Source: an uncultured Bacteroidales bacterium
GTDB lineage: Bacteria; Bacteroidota; Bacteroidia; Bacteroidales; P3
Length of the DNA stretch: 18,392 nt
Direction: 5' to 3'
Assembly: GCA_946540365.1 (NCBI GenBank)
Contig: CAMNIH010000024.1
Location: 1 to 18,392 of the forward strand
The stretch's first letter is position 1, and the number at the start of each line of letters is the position of its first letter. The notes beneath the pieces were generated by a model that saw nothing but the letters and a program-made list of their open reading frames with translations, had not been told where the DNA came from and did not search any database. A program made the translations under genes and the position numbers. Below are positions 7,525-15,371 of this stretch, in pieces.

Positions 7525-8826
7525 TTATTGCACCTGCTTGAAAAGAACGTCGCGCCGGTCGGGACTGATGCTGACGGCGGCGATGGGCACGCCGGTCTCG
7601 CGCTCGATGGCGGCCAGGTAGGCCTTCAGCTTCTCGGGCAGGTCGTTGTATTCGGTGATACCCAGCAGGCTGTGGCGCCAACCGGCATAGGAGGTCAGCA
7701 CCGGCTCGATGGGGGCGGTGTTGTACTCGTAGGGGATCTCGTCGATGGTGCGGTTGCCGATTTTGTAGGCGGTACACATCTTGACGGTCTCAAAGTCGTT
7801 CATCACATCGGGCTTGGTGACGTAGAGTTCGGTGACGCCGTTGATCATGCAGGCGTAGCGCAGGGCCGGGATGTCGATCCAGCCGCAGCGGCGCGGACGG
7901 CCGGTGGTGGCGCCATACTCGTGGCCCACCTCGCAGAGGCGATGGCCTGTCTCGTCGTCGAGCTGTGTGGGGAAGGGGCCGGCACCCACGCGGGTGCAGT
8001 AGGCCTTGGTGATGCCCATCACCTTGCCGATCGACGACGGAGCCACACCCAGACCGGTGCAGACACCGGCGGTGATGGTGTTGCTCGAGGTGACGAAGGG
8101 ATAGGTGCCGAAGTCGATGTCGAGCATCATGGCCTGGGCGCCCTCGGCCAGCACGCGCTTGCCGTCGCGCAGGCACTGGTTGATGAAATACTCGCTGCTG
8201 ACGAAGCGGAAGCGCTTCAGGGTCTCGAGGCTCTTCATCCACTGCTGCTCGTACTCCTCGAGGTTCATGCCGTCGATGCGGAACTGCTCCACGTCGAAGC
8301 CCAGGGTGAGGGCCATGCGGAGGTGCATCCGCTTCAGGGCATCGTAGCGCTGCAGGAAGTCGGGCGCCAGCGTGTCGCCCACGCGCAGACCCGTGCGGGC
8401 CACCTTGTCGGTATAGGCCGGGCCGATGCCTTTCAGCGTCGAGCCGATCTTGTCGCTCCCCTTGGCCTGCTCGTTGGCCGCATCCATCATGCGGTGCGAA
8501 GGCAGGATCAGATGAGCCTTCTTGCTGATATATAGATTCTTCGTGGCATCCACACCCTTCTCGGCCAGAGCGTCGATCTCCTGGCGGAAGATGTTGGGTT
8601 CGATCAGCACACCGTTGCCGATCAGGTTGATCTTGTCCTGGTGGAAAATACCGCTGGGGATGATATGCAGCACATGCTTCATGCCGCCGAACTCGAGGGT
8701 GTGACCCGCATTGGGACCACCTTGGAATCGAGCGATGACATCGTATCGGGGGGTGAGCACATCCACAATCTTGCCCTTGCCCTCGTCGCCCCACTGGAGG
8801 CCTAACAGTACGTCTATTTTAGTCAT
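7525..8826 (-). CDS. purA: Adenylosuccinate synthetase
   Basis: The 433-aa product is a full-length PurA, which joins IMP and aspartate using GTP to form adenylosuccinate, the first committed step from IMP to AMP in the cytoplasm. The GTP/IMP loop QWGDEGKGK (residues 11-19, catalytic D14) and GPNAGHT with the catalytic H42 are present. Further family segments follow in order: STLKGIGPAYTDK, EGAQAMMLDIDFGTYPF, GVGAGPFPTQ-like VGAGPFPTQL, TTGRPRRCGWID and ISPDRRD near the C-terminus. The start ATG at 8826 fits the usual N-terminus directly before the VLLGLQWGDEGKGK strand. A consensus-like promoter sits about 65-95 nt upstream, so purA is likely first in its transcript, followed by the PepSY-like gene. 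Confidence 0.98.
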   Translation of the reverse strand: MTKIDVLLGLQWGDEGKGKIVDVLTPRYDVIARFQGGPNAGHTLEFGGMKHVLHIIPSGIFHQDKINLIGNGVLIEPNIFRQEIDALAEKGVDATKNLYISKKAHLILPSHRMMDAANEQAKGSDKIGSTLKGIGPAYTDKVARTGLRVGDTLAPDFLQRYDALKRMHLRMALTLGFDVEQFRIDGMNLEEYEQQWMKSLETLKRFRFVSSEYFINQCLRDGKRVLAEGAQAMMLDIDFGTYPFVTSSNTITAGVCTGLGVAPSSIGKVMGITKAYCTRVGAGPFPTQLDDETGHRLCEVGHEYGATTGRPRRCGWIDIPALRYACMINGVTELYVTKPDVMNDFETVKMCTAYKIGNRTIDEIPYEYNTAPIEPVLTSYAGWRHSLLGITEYNDLPEKLKAYLAAIERETGVPIAAVSISPDRRDVLFKQVQ

Positions 8827-8891
8827 TTCTTGTTAGTTATCAATCATAAACAGTCACCAGCCAGAGGCCAATGACCACTTCTTTCGCGATG

Positions 8892-8921
8892 CAAAGATAC
8901 AATATTTTTTTTATATACAAA
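8892..8921 (-). promoter_or_regulatory. Bacteroidetes-type promoter of purA
   Basis: On the minus strand TTTG (8918-8921) is followed after 18 nt by TATCTTTG (8892-8899), a close match to TTTG / TAnnTTTG. Transcription would start near 8886, giving a leader of about 60 nt before the purA ATG. Confidence 0.72.
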
Positions 8922-8973
8922 AACTTTTTTTGTCACGCCTGCCCGCCTCTTTTGCCGACTCCGCCAGACATTA

Positions 8974-9017
8974 TCTCTGCATCCCCTCTGCATCATCTCT
9001 GCATCATCTCTGCATAA
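8974..9017. repeat. Four tandem 11-bp repeats upstream of the purA promoter
   Basis: Four head-to-tail units with an exact 11-bp period: TCTCTGCATCC, CCTCTGCATCA, TCTCTGCATCA, TCTCTGCATAA. The array lies between the sialidase stop and the purA promoter, about 50-95 bp upstream of the promoter's -33 box. One-turn spacing would place repeated sites on one face of the helix, but binding is only a possibility. Confidence 0.85.
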
Positions 9018-9040
9018 AAGCCTCTTGGTGGCACGGTGGG

Positions 9041-9075
9041 TGACACGATGAAAGGGCGTGCGTCGCCACGTGTCA
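9041..9075. repeat. Inverted repeat just after the sialidase gene
   Basis: TGACACG (9041-9047) and CGTGTCA (9069-9075) can form a 7-bp stem with a 21-nt loop, 9-43 nt beyond the sialidase stop codon. There is no adjoining U-run in the direction of transcription, so it is at best a weak or factor-dependent end signal. Confidence 0.35.
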
Positions 9076-9083
9076 GGTGGGGA

Positions 9084-10169
9084 CTATCGGTTATCCGGGC
9101 AGCTGTAGCGGAATCTATAGAACCACAACTCGCACGCCCCCTGCGGATTGCGCTCGACGAAGCAGCCCACCGTGCCGTCGGGCAGCAAGGTGAGCGACGA
9201 GTAGACCGAGGGGCCGGGGGTGAGCCGTAGGGGCGAGTGCCAGGAGCGGCCCTCGTCGCTCGAGGTGAAGAGGCTGACGTCCTCACGCTTCATCGAGTTG
9301 GGGATGCTGTGGATCAGGGTGCTGTCGTCGACCCGTAGCATGTCGCCGTTGCAGGCGTTGACCGTCATCTCGGGCCAGAGGCCCTGCTGCCCCCAGGTGT
9401 GGCCGCCGTCGGCGCTGACATTCCATCCGCGGGCGCCCGGGCGACGCACGCTGAGCAGGATGCGCCCATCGGCGAGTTCGATCAGCTTGGCCTCGTCGCC
9501 CCCTTCGAAGGCCATCTGCGAGCGGTGCCAGGTGTGGCCGTCGTCGTCGCTGTAGAGGATGAAATTATCGCTCACCCATGCACTACGACGCAACAGCGAG
9601 GCTGCGAAAAGCAGCCTTCCGGCATGAGGGCCATACTTCAGGCGTAGACCGTTGCCCGAAGCCACGAATGCGCCTCGGTAGGCTGATGCCGAATCCCACA
9701 GCATTTGGGTAAGATCGACGGCATCACACCACGTCTGTCCACGGTCGCTGCTGCGCATCATGAAGACCCGTATCGGCAGGCTGTCGGAGGATTGAAAATA
9801 ACCATTATGACCGGCAAAAAGGCATAGCACGTCGCCCCCCTGGCACTGCACCAGGGCGGGGTCGCCGTAGCCGCGCCCCCTCCCCTGCCCTGCTATAAGC
9901 ATCTGCGGCTCGTTCCAGGTGCGTCCGCCATCGGCGCTGCGGCGGCAGACGATGTCGATGTCCTCCGGCAGGTCGATCTCGTTGTACTTGCGGCGGTCGT
10001 TGACGGCCAGCAGGCTTCCGTCGTCGAGGCAAAGCAGGGCGGGAATGCGCCAGTTGGCCGAGCCGTAATCGCCCGGCCGGTAGAGGCACAGGCTGTCCAA
10101 CACGCTGAGCGACTGACCGCTGGCGGTCAGCGCCGCCATCAGCGCCATCAATATCGCTATTCTCTTCAT
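9084..10169 (-). CDS. Exo-alpha-sialidase, GH33 family
   Basis: The product (361 aa) has a signal peptide (MKRIAILMALMAALTASG then Q) and a six-bladed propeller sialidase domain filling the rest; there is no lectin or carbohydrate-binding module. Five Asp-boxes are visible (S-x-D-x-G-x-T/S-W: SADGGRTW at 78-85, SSDRGQTW 140, SDDDGHTW 207, SADGGHTW 252, SSDEGRSW 303). Catalytic positions look intact: R41 in NWRIPALL, acid/base D66 in NEIDLPED, E226/E231 in DEAKLIEL, R242 in LSVRR, R295, Y323 in VYSSLTLLPDG, and E339. It should release terminal sialic acid from host glycans, in the periplasm or beyond. The ATG at 10169 overlaps the TGA of the upstream gene as ATGA; an ATG two codons earlier (10175, MVMKR) is also possible. 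Third gene of a tight operon with two unknown genes; no sialic acid transport or lyase genes are nearby. Confidence 0.9.
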   Translation of the reverse strand: MKRIAILMALMAALTASGQSLSVLDSLCLYRPGDYGSANWRIPALLCLDDGSLLAVNDRRKYNEIDLPEDIDIVCRRSADGGRTWNEPQMLIAGQGRGRGYGDPALVQCQGGDVLCLFAGHNGYFQSSDSLPIRVFMMRSSDRGQTWCDAVDLTQMLWDSASAYRGAFVASGNGLRLKYGPHAGRLLFAASLLRRSAWVSDNFILYSDDDGHTWHRSQMAFEGGDEAKLIELADGRILLSVRRPGARGWNVSADGGHTWGQQGLWPEMTVNACNGDMLRVDDSTLIHSIPNSMKREDVSLFTSSDEGRSWHSPLRLTPGPSVYSSLTLLPDGTVGCFVERNPQGACELWFYRFRYSCPDNR

Positions 10170-10663
10170 GACCATTCGAAGGATCGGTTCCAGAGTTTGT
10201 TGTTGTAGTCGGCGTTGAGGCGGTTCATCAGATGGTATAGCGGGGCCTCCTTGCTGTACTTGATGCCGCGGCGGTCGGCTTCGCGATAGATGAGGAACAT
10301 GGTGTCGCTGGCGTCACTGCGCACCATGAGCAGCCGCAGGAAGAGGTATGCTAGCACGAAGGTCTGCCCAACGAGGATGCTCCACCACGGGGCGCCGTCG
10401 CTGACCACCGCATAGACCAGCGCCGCCGTGAAAAAGACCATCACCACCGCACAGATGATGACGTTGGTCTTCATGGCCTTGCGCAGGGCCGCCTTGCGGT
10501 CGGCCTCAATCACCTCGGGCGGCCACACGCTCTGCAGGCGCACCAGATCGTTGGCGAAGGCTGCGATGTCCTCCTCCGCGTAGTTGGTGCGCAGGTGCCC
10601 GGGGCGGCGTTGGGCCGACGTGCGGCGGCGTCCCCGGTAGCGGGTGTCGCGGCGGTGAGCCAT
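10166..10663 (-). CDS. Small membrane protein of unknown function
   Basis: The 165-aa product has a very basic, Arg-rich N-terminus (MAHRRDTRYRGRRRTSAQRR), a short charged helix, and two predicted membrane helices at about residues 67-88 and 93-114. These are joined by a tight SDGAPWW turn and followed by a soluble C-terminal tail of about 50 residues. By the positive-inside rule both ends would face the cytoplasm. I do not recognise a family. Its ATG follows the stop of the 202-aa gene with no gap (TAG then ATG), and its TGA overlaps the sialidase ATG, so all three genes are probably translated from one mRNA. The coupling may be simple packing and does not show a shared function. Confidence 0.8.
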   Translation of the reverse strand: MAHRRDTRYRGRRRTSAQRRPGHLRTNYAEEDIAAFANDLVRLQSVWPPEVIEADRKAALRKAMKTNVIICAVVMVFFTAALVYAVVSDGAPWWSILVGQTFVLAYLFLRLLMVRSDASDTMFLIYREADRRGIKYSKEAPLYHLMNRLNADYNNKLWNRSFEWS

Positions 10664-11272
10664 CTACTCGTCGCGTTTGCGCTTGAACCAGTCGACGAAC
10701 TGGGGCAGGTCGTCCAGAGGCTGGAAGCCAGCCTTGAAGGGCTCGGCGGGCACGGGGACGGTCTCCATATAGCCGATCAGCGTGGCGCAGTCGAACTCGC
10801 CCAGCAGGGCCTCCAGCGTGACGTAGACGCCCACCTGGAAGTCCTCGTCCTGCCGCTCGCCGCCCTCGACGGCGATGCGCAGGCCCAGCATCTCGGGCTC
10901 CTCCTCGCACTCCAGCTGCTCGAAGTGCATCTTCTTGGTCTCGAAGAGCATCCGGTCGAAGCGCACCCGCAGGTCGGTGCCCATGGGCTGCTTGAAGGCC
11001 GTGAACTGCCACCAGTCGAGGTCGGGGGCGGCGTCGACCAGCTCCACCACGTAGCGGAAGAGGTCGGTGTCGCCCTCGGCGGTGAAGGTCAGCGTGCGCC
11101 CGTCGGCGGTAGGGTCGCCGAGCTCGTAGGTGAGGCCGTCGCAGTACTTGGTCAGTTGGTACTGCAGGGCGTTCAGCAGCTCGTCGCGCTCCTTGTCGGC
11201 CAGGTCACCCAGGGCGATCAGCTGCTCGTTGTGGTCTTGGAACCACTGCCAGAATCTATCTATCTTCTCCAT
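10664..11272 (-). CDS. Hypothetical cytoplasmic protein, 202 aa
   Basis: The product has no signal peptide or membrane segment and is acidic and Trp-rich. It starts MEKIDRFWQWFQDHNEQLIAL, continues with a helix and a KYCDGLTYELGDP strand, then FTAEGDTDLFRYVVELVDAAPDLDWWQFTAF-type alternation (read in two parts) and ends DDLPQFVDWFKRKRDE. From memory, similar stand-alone proteins are found in many Bacteroidetes, with a pattern FWxWF...LxxYC...L.FE.G...TAEG...F..V..LV..AP.L..W...AF, but I cannot attach a tested function. It is first in the operon with the 165-aa membrane protein and sialidase. The start ATG at 11272 follows an AT-rich leader; no promoter consensus was seen. Confidence 0.8.
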   Translation of the reverse strand: MEKIDRFWQWFQDHNEQLIALGDLADKERDELLNALQYQLTKYCDGLTYELGDPTADGRTLTFTAEGDTDLFRYVVELVDAAPDLDWWQFTAFKQPMGTDLRVRFDRMLFETKKMHFEQLECEEEPEMLGLRIAVEGGERQDEDFQVGVYVTLEALLGEFDCATLIGYMETVPVPAEPFKAGFQPLDDLPQFVDWFKRKRDE

Positions 11273-11284
11273 AACTCAATTATT

Positions 11285-11442
11285 CATTTTCTTTTAGTTT
11301 TAGGAGTTAAGTAGGTAAGTAGTTATCGCTCGCTGCGCTCGCTAGTAGTTAAGACAAATGTGCTGGATGGTGGTATTGCCTTATCTACTTAACTACTGTC
11401 TACTTGACTACTTTGACATTTCAACTCCTCGACTCTTCCTTC
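11285..11442. repeat. Intergenic region with GTTAAG-type short repeats and an inverted repeat
   Basis: The gap between murB and the 202-aa gene holds TTAAGTAGGTAAGTAGTT-like direct repeats, a GC-rich doublet (CGCTCGCT then GCGCTCGCT, about 11327-11342), and a perfect 10-bp inverted repeat AGTAGTTAAG (11344-11353) / CTTAACTACT (11388-11397) with a 34-nt loop. Its GGAGTTAAG word also occurs in the array at 15061-15336. No gene or classic terminator is apparent. Confidence 0.6.
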
Positions 11443-12411
11443 TCAAACAATTATCGCTTCGGGGATGAGGGTGATGCCGAACTGCTGCTGCACGTCGTGG
11501 CGGATGGCGTCGGCCAGGGCCACCACTTCGGCGCCCGTGCAGCCGCCGGTGTTGTAGAGCACCAGTGCGTTCTTAGGCCACACGCCGGCGCGGCCCATCG
11601 TGCGGCCCTTCCAGCCGGCGCGGTCGATCAGCCATCCGGCCGAGAGTTTGTAGCCCCCTTCGGCGGCATGCGCCTCGGGCATGTCGGGATGCTCGCTCTT
11701 GATGCGGCGGTAGACGGCCTCGTCGACCACGGGGTTCTTGAAGAACGAGCCCGCCGACCCGTGCTCCTCGGGCCGCGGCAGCTTGCTCCAGCGCAGGTCG
11801 GTGATGGACTGTCGCAGTTCGGCGGCGGTGGCGTGGGGCAGCGCTTCGAGGGCGCGGTAGGTAAGGTTGGGGGTGTAGACATGCGCCAGGCGGTAATGCA
11901 CGCGGCAGATGAGCCAGCGGCCCGGCTGGGCCTTGAAGAGCGAAGTGCGGTAGCCGAAACGGCACTCCTCGGCGCTGAAGACGACAGGGCGCTGTTCTCG
12001 CAGGTCGTAGGCTTCGACCCGCGACACCACATCCTTGGCCTCGACACCGTAGGCGCCGACATTTTGCACCACCGAGGCGCCGACGGTGCCGGGGATGGCG
12101 CTGAGATTCTCCAGGCCGTAGACGCCCCGCTCGAGGGTCCACTGGATGAGGCGGTCGAGCACCATGCCGGCCGGGGCGACGACGGTGCCGTCGGGCTGCA
12201 GCACCGCATCGGCGGCCTCCGGGTTGAGCAGCAGCACCGTGCCGGGGTAGTCGCGCGTGAAGACCACATCGCTCCCGGCGCCCAGGATGAGGAAAGGCTC
12301 CTCGAGGGCGGGCAGCGGCTCGTCGGCGTCGAGCACAACCACCCGGCGGGCCCGCACGTCGATTCCGAAGGTGTTGTACTCCCGAAGGGATATGTTTTCG
12401 TACACTTTCAT
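11443..12411 (-). CDS. murB: UDP-N-acetylenolpyruvoylglucosamine reductase
   Basis: The 322-aa product is a type I MurB, the FAD enzyme that uses NADPH to reduce UDP-GlcNAc-enolpyruvate to UDP-MurNAc in cytoplasmic peptidoglycan precursor synthesis. The N-terminus NISLREYNTFGID is typical. The FAD-binding region includes LILGAGSDVVF (residues 41-51; many homologues have GGGSN here) and the block GLENLSAIPGTVGASVVQN followed by VGAYG (99-122). The conserved FGYRTSLFK carries R155, GSAGSFFKNP carries the proton-donor serine S222, and the C-terminal PEAIIV supplies the expected E318. Length matches the family. The start ATG is 3 nt after the MATE stop, so murB ends a likely three-gene unit M20-MATE-murB. 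The following gap is repeat-rich. Confidence 0.97.
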   Translation of the reverse strand: MKVYENISLREYNTFGIDVRARRVVVLDADEPLPALEEPFLILGAGSDVVFTRDYPGTVLLLNPEAADAVLQPDGTVVAPAGMVLDRLIQWTLERGVYGLENLSAIPGTVGASVVQNVGAYGVEAKDVVSRVEAYDLREQRPVVFSAEECRFGYRTSLFKAQPGRWLICRVHYRLAHVYTPNLTYRALEALPHATAAELRQSITDLRWSKLPRPEEHGSAGSFFKNPVVDEAVYRRIKSEHPDMPEAHAAEGGYKLSAGWLIDRAGWKGRTMGRAGVWPKNALVLYNTGGCTGAEVVALADAIRHDVQQQFGITLIPEAIIV

Positions 12412-12414
12412 GGT

Positions 12415-13824
12415 TCAGCTGTTTTCTTTGGGTCCTGCCTCCTTGCGCGGCTTGCGGACGGGGGCCACGTAGCCGGGCTTGAACACCTTGAGCTGCGTCA
12501 GCAGCAGGCCTGCCGCCAGCAAGGCTCCCAGCACGTCGCACACCGTGCAGGTCGTCCATACACCCGTCAGCCCGTCGCCGCCGGCCTGCACCATCAGGTG
12601 GGGAATCACATACATCAGCGGGATGAGGAAGAGCACCTGGCGCGAGAGCGAGGTGGTGATGGCGATCCAGGGCTTGTCGATACTCTGGAAGAACTGCGAG
12701 TTGACGATGGTGAAGGCGATCAGCGGCATCATCACGTTGAGGTAGCGCATGGCCGGCACGCCGATGTCGAGCAGGGCGTCGCTGTCGGTAAAGGCGCGCA
12801 GGATCAGCCGCGGCACCACCATGGCCAGCACCGCGCCGAGGACACCCACGGCCACGCCCACCTTCATTGTCAGCACGTAGACGTCGCGCAGGCGGTGGTT
12901 GTGGCCCGCGCCGTAGTTGTAGCCCGCGATGGGCTGCATGCCCTGGCAGAGGCCGAGGATGAACATGACGAGGAACGAGCACCAGGTGTTGACGATGCCG
13001 TAGGCGCCGACGGCCAGGTCGCCGCCGTAGCGGATCAGCTGCCAGTTGAGCAGCGCCACTACGAACGAGGCGGCGAAGTTCATCAGGAATGGGCTCATGC
13101 CGATCAGCAGCACGTTGCGGAAGATGTAGAGCTTCGGCGCCCAGGCGTGGCGCTTGAAGCGGATGAAACTGTGCGGGCTGACGAAATGGGCCACCGCCAC
13201 CACCGCCGTGGACACCATCGAGATGGTCGTCGCCCACGCTGCACCCGCGATGCCCCAGCCCAAGACCATGATAAACAGCGCGTCGAGGAAGATATTGAGG
13301 ATGGCGCCGCCGGCCATGATCCACATGCTCTTGGTCGGGTAGCCGCTGGCGCGGATCAGACCCGTCAGGTTGAAGGTCATGGTGGTGAAGAACATGCCGG
13401 GCAGCACGATCTGCATGTACTGGCGGGCAAAGCCGATGGTGTCCTGCGAGGCGCCGAAGAGCTGCAGGATGCGGTCCATGAAGAGGTAGCCGCCGGTGAC
13501 GAAGAGCACGCCGAAGAAGAAGGTCAGCAGCATGCTGTTGCCCAGTATTTTCTCGGCCCAGCGCACATCCTTGCGGCCCAGCACGATGCTCATGCGGCTG
13601 CTCGCACCCACGCCCACCAGCGAACCGAGGGCATGGATGATGTTCATGATGGGCATCGTGATGGCCAGTCCGGCGATGGCCAGCGCGCCGACATACTGTC
13701 CCAGGAAGACGCGGTCCACGATGTTGTACACCGACGCCACCACCTGGGTGATGACCGCCGGCAGGGCATACTGCCACAGCAGCTGGCCGATAGGTTTGGT
13801 CTCTAATTGCTTTACGTTATCCAT
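12415..13824 (-). CDS. MATE family multidrug/sodium efflux transporter
   Basis: The 469-aa product is a membrane protein with about twelve hydrophobic segments in two related halves. Each half begins with a MATE-type helix: QLLWQYALPAVITQVVASVY near residue 13, and LLIGMSPFLMNFAASF in the middle. Diagnostic segments include NIVDRVFLGQYVG, VGASSRMSIVLGRKD, RASGYPTKSM and GMQPIAGYNYGAGH. Such carriers expel drugs or metabolites using a Na+ or H+ gradient; the substrate cannot be told. It resembles the MepA-like branch common in Bacteroidales. The frame is open further upstream, but that part lies inside the amidohydrolase gene. The true start is the ATG at 13824, which shares one base with the upstream TAA (TAATG), a sign of coupled translation. 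The C-terminal tail is short and basic (VRKPRKEAGPKENS). Confidence 0.95.
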   Translation of the reverse strand: MDNVKQLETKPIGQLLWQYALPAVITQVVASVYNIVDRVFLGQYVGALAIAGLAITMPIMNIIHALGSLVGVGASSRMSIVLGRKDVRWAEKILGNSMLLTFFFGVLFVTGGYLFMDRILQLFGASQDTIGFARQYMQIVLPGMFFTTMTFNLTGLIRASGYPTKSMWIMAGGAILNIFLDALFIMVLGWGIAGAAWATTISMVSTAVVAVAHFVSPHSFIRFKRHAWAPKLYIFRNVLLIGMSPFLMNFAASFVVALLNWQLIRYGGDLAVGAYGIVNTWCSFLVMFILGLCQGMQPIAGYNYGAGHNHRLRDVYVLTMKVGVAVGVLGAVLAMVVPRLILRAFTDSDALLDIGVPAMRYLNVMMPLIAFTIVNSQFFQSIDKPWIAITTSLSRQVLFLIPLMYVIPHLMVQAGGDGLTGVWTTCTVCDVLGALLAAGLLLTQLKVFKPGYVAPVRKPRKEAGPKENS

Positions 13825-15032
13825 TATTGCTTCTTGATTCTGTTGTTCAGGGCCATGAGGGCGTTGTAGGCCACCAGGCCGTTGGCCAACTCGAGGCTGC
13901 GCTCGTCGACGATCAGGTTGGGGCGGTGCAGGTTGCTGAAGGGGGTGCCGGGGATGTGGATGCCCACGCGGAAGTAGCACGAGGGGATCTTCTGCTGGTA
14001 GAAAGCGAAGTCCTCGGCCGTCATGCGCAGGTCGAGCCACTCGACGTTGTCGGCGCCGAGGAAGTCCACGGCGTTGTCATGCACCTGCTGGGTGCAGGCA
14101 TCGTCGTTGATCACGGGCGGATAGCCGTAGTCGATGAAGAGGTCGCAGTCGGCCCCCATGGCCTCGGCCACGCCGCAGCTGATCTTGCGGATGCGCTCGT
14201 GGGCGTCGAGGCGCCACTGCGGGTCGAAGGTGCGGATGATGCCCTGCATCTTGACCGTCTCGGGGGTGATGTTGGTGCGGCCGCCCACGTCCTCGATCTT
14301 GCCGATGGTGAGCACCGTGGGCATCATCGGGGGGGCGTTGCGGCTGACCACCTGCTGGAGGGCGATGACGATATGGCTGGCCACCACGATGGGGTCCACG
14401 TTGAGGTGCGGCGTGGCGCCGTGGCCGCCGCGGCCGGTGACGGTCCAGTAGAGCTCGTCGGTCGAGGCCATGTAGCGCCCCTTGCGCATACCCACCTTGC
14501 CGCAGTCCATCTCGGGCAGGCAATGGAAGGAGTAGATCTCGTTGGGCAGCACCTCGTCGAAGAGGCCGTCCTCCATCATCATGCGGGCGCCGCCGGGGTA
14601 CTTCTCCTCCGAGGGCTCGAAGATGAACATCAGGCTGCCGCGGATCTGGTCGCGCAGCTGGACGAGTATCTTCACCGCTCCGAGGAGCGAGCAGGTGTGC
14701 ATGTCGTGTCCGCAGGCGTGCATGACGCCAGGGTTCTCGCTGGCGAAGTCGAGGCCCGTGGCCTCGGTGATGGGCAGCGCGTCGTAGTCGGCCCTGAGGG
14801 CCACACAGTAGCTGTCGGGCTCCACGGCACCGCGCAGCATGGCCATCACGCCCGTGCGGCCGATGCCGGTGCGGGGCTCGAGGCCCATCTCTGTCAGGCG
14901 CTCCGCCACGAAGGCCATGGTGCCGTACTCCTCCTGGCTCAGCTCCGGGTGGCGGTGCATCCAGCGGCGCCACTCGATCACCTCGTCGCGCTGCTCGTGC
15001 GCCAGACGCTTTATCGTATCTTTCAAATCCAT
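13824..15032 (-). CDS. M20D family amidohydrolase / aminoacylase
   Basis: The 402-aa product is a full-length M20D metallopeptidase-like hydrolase (relatives: hippurate hydrolase, indole-acetyl-amino-acid hydrolase, N-acetyldiaminopimelate deacetylase). It starts WRRWMHRHPELSQEEY, the typical first helix. Metal ligands are visible: C107 and H109 in MHACGHDMHT, E142/E143 in EPSEE, H170 in SFHCLP, and a C-terminal His in SNLHRPN. The lid domain with GRGGHGATPHLNVDP lies about residues 195-310. It is likely cytoplasmic and should cleave an N-acyl group from an amino acid or related compound; the exact substrate cannot be read from the sequence. Its neighbour murB suggests, but does not show, a link to cell wall precursors. 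First gene of the M20-MATE-murB unit, preceded by the 15061-15336 repeat array. Confidence 0.92.
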   Translation of the reverse strand: MDLKDTIKRLAHEQRDEVIEWRRWMHRHPELSQEEYGTMAFVAERLTEMGLEPRTGIGRTGVMAMLRGAVEPDSYCVALRADYDALPITEATGLDFASENPGVMHACGHDMHTCSLLGAVKILVQLRDQIRGSLMFIFEPSEEKYPGGARMMMEDGLFDEVLPNEIYSFHCLPEMDCGKVGMRKGRYMASTDELYWTVTGRGGHGATPHLNVDPIVVASHIVIALQQVVSRNAPPMMPTVLTIGKIEDVGGRTNITPETVKMQGIIRTFDPQWRLDAHERIRKISCGVAEAMGADCDLFIDYGYPPVINDDACTQQVHDNAVDFLGADNVEWLDLRMTAEDFAFYQQKIPSCYFRVGIHIPGTPFSNLHRPNLIVDERSLELANGLVAYNALMALNNRIKKQ

Positions 15033-15060
15033 ATATATCTAATTCTTAATTTTCAATTCT

Positions 15061-15336
15061 TTTTTAACGGCGAATTACTCGAATTGCCTGCAGCCGGTAT
15101 TGTCTTAACTTCTTTAACTTCTTATTTTAACGGCGAATTACTCGAATTTCACGAAGCTACGCAGGTCAATTTTCAGCGAATTACTCGAATTGCCTACGGC
15201 CGGTATCGTCTTAACTCCTTTAACTCCTTAACTTCTTTAACTTCTCATTTTAACGGCGAATTACTCGAATTGCCTGCGACCGGTATCGTCTTAACTCCTT
15301 TAACTCCTTTAACTCCTTAACTTCTTTAACTCTTAA
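15061..15336. repeat. Imperfect tandem repeat array in the hydE-M20 gap
   Basis: Four copies of GCGAATTACTCGAATT occur, three of them preceded by TTTTAACG (starting about 15062, 15125 and 15248) and one diverged (15171-15191, TTTCAGCGAATT). Three copies are followed by GCCT-(A/G/C)-rich CCGGTAT(T/C)GTC and then runs of 8-9-bp words TTAACTCC(T) / TTAACTTC(T), repeated up to five times at 15291-15330. No gene is seen here. On the minus strand, which is transcribed, the words read GGAGTTAA. This explains the whole 319-nt gap between hydE and the M20 gene, apart from the AT-rich leader at 15033-15060. Confidence 0.85.
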
Positions 15337-15371
15337 CTCACAACTCACAGCTCACAACTCACAGCTCACAA
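15337..15371. repeat. Five 7-bp tandem repeats running into the hydE 3' end
   Basis: Five units alternate CTCACAA, CTCACAG, CTCACAA, CTCACAG, CTCACAA with an exact 7-bp period. The hydE stop codon (15352-15354) and its last five to six codons lie inside the array. Confidence 0.92.

Noticed and set aside
11404..13806. Plus-strand 800-codon frame opposite murB and MATE
   Set aside because: His/Asp/Glu/Gly-rich antisense composition with no domain pattern, and it spans two well-identified genes.
13825..14040. Longer N-terminus for the MATE transporter (541 residues)
   Set aside because: The extra part lies inside the amidohydrolase coding region and is not transporter-like; the ATG at 13824 begins a normal MATE N-terminus.
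13827..15320. Plus-strand 497-codon frame opposite the M20 gene that continues into the repeat array
   Set aside because: Antisense shadow; its tail simply translates the GAATTACTCGAATT repeats.
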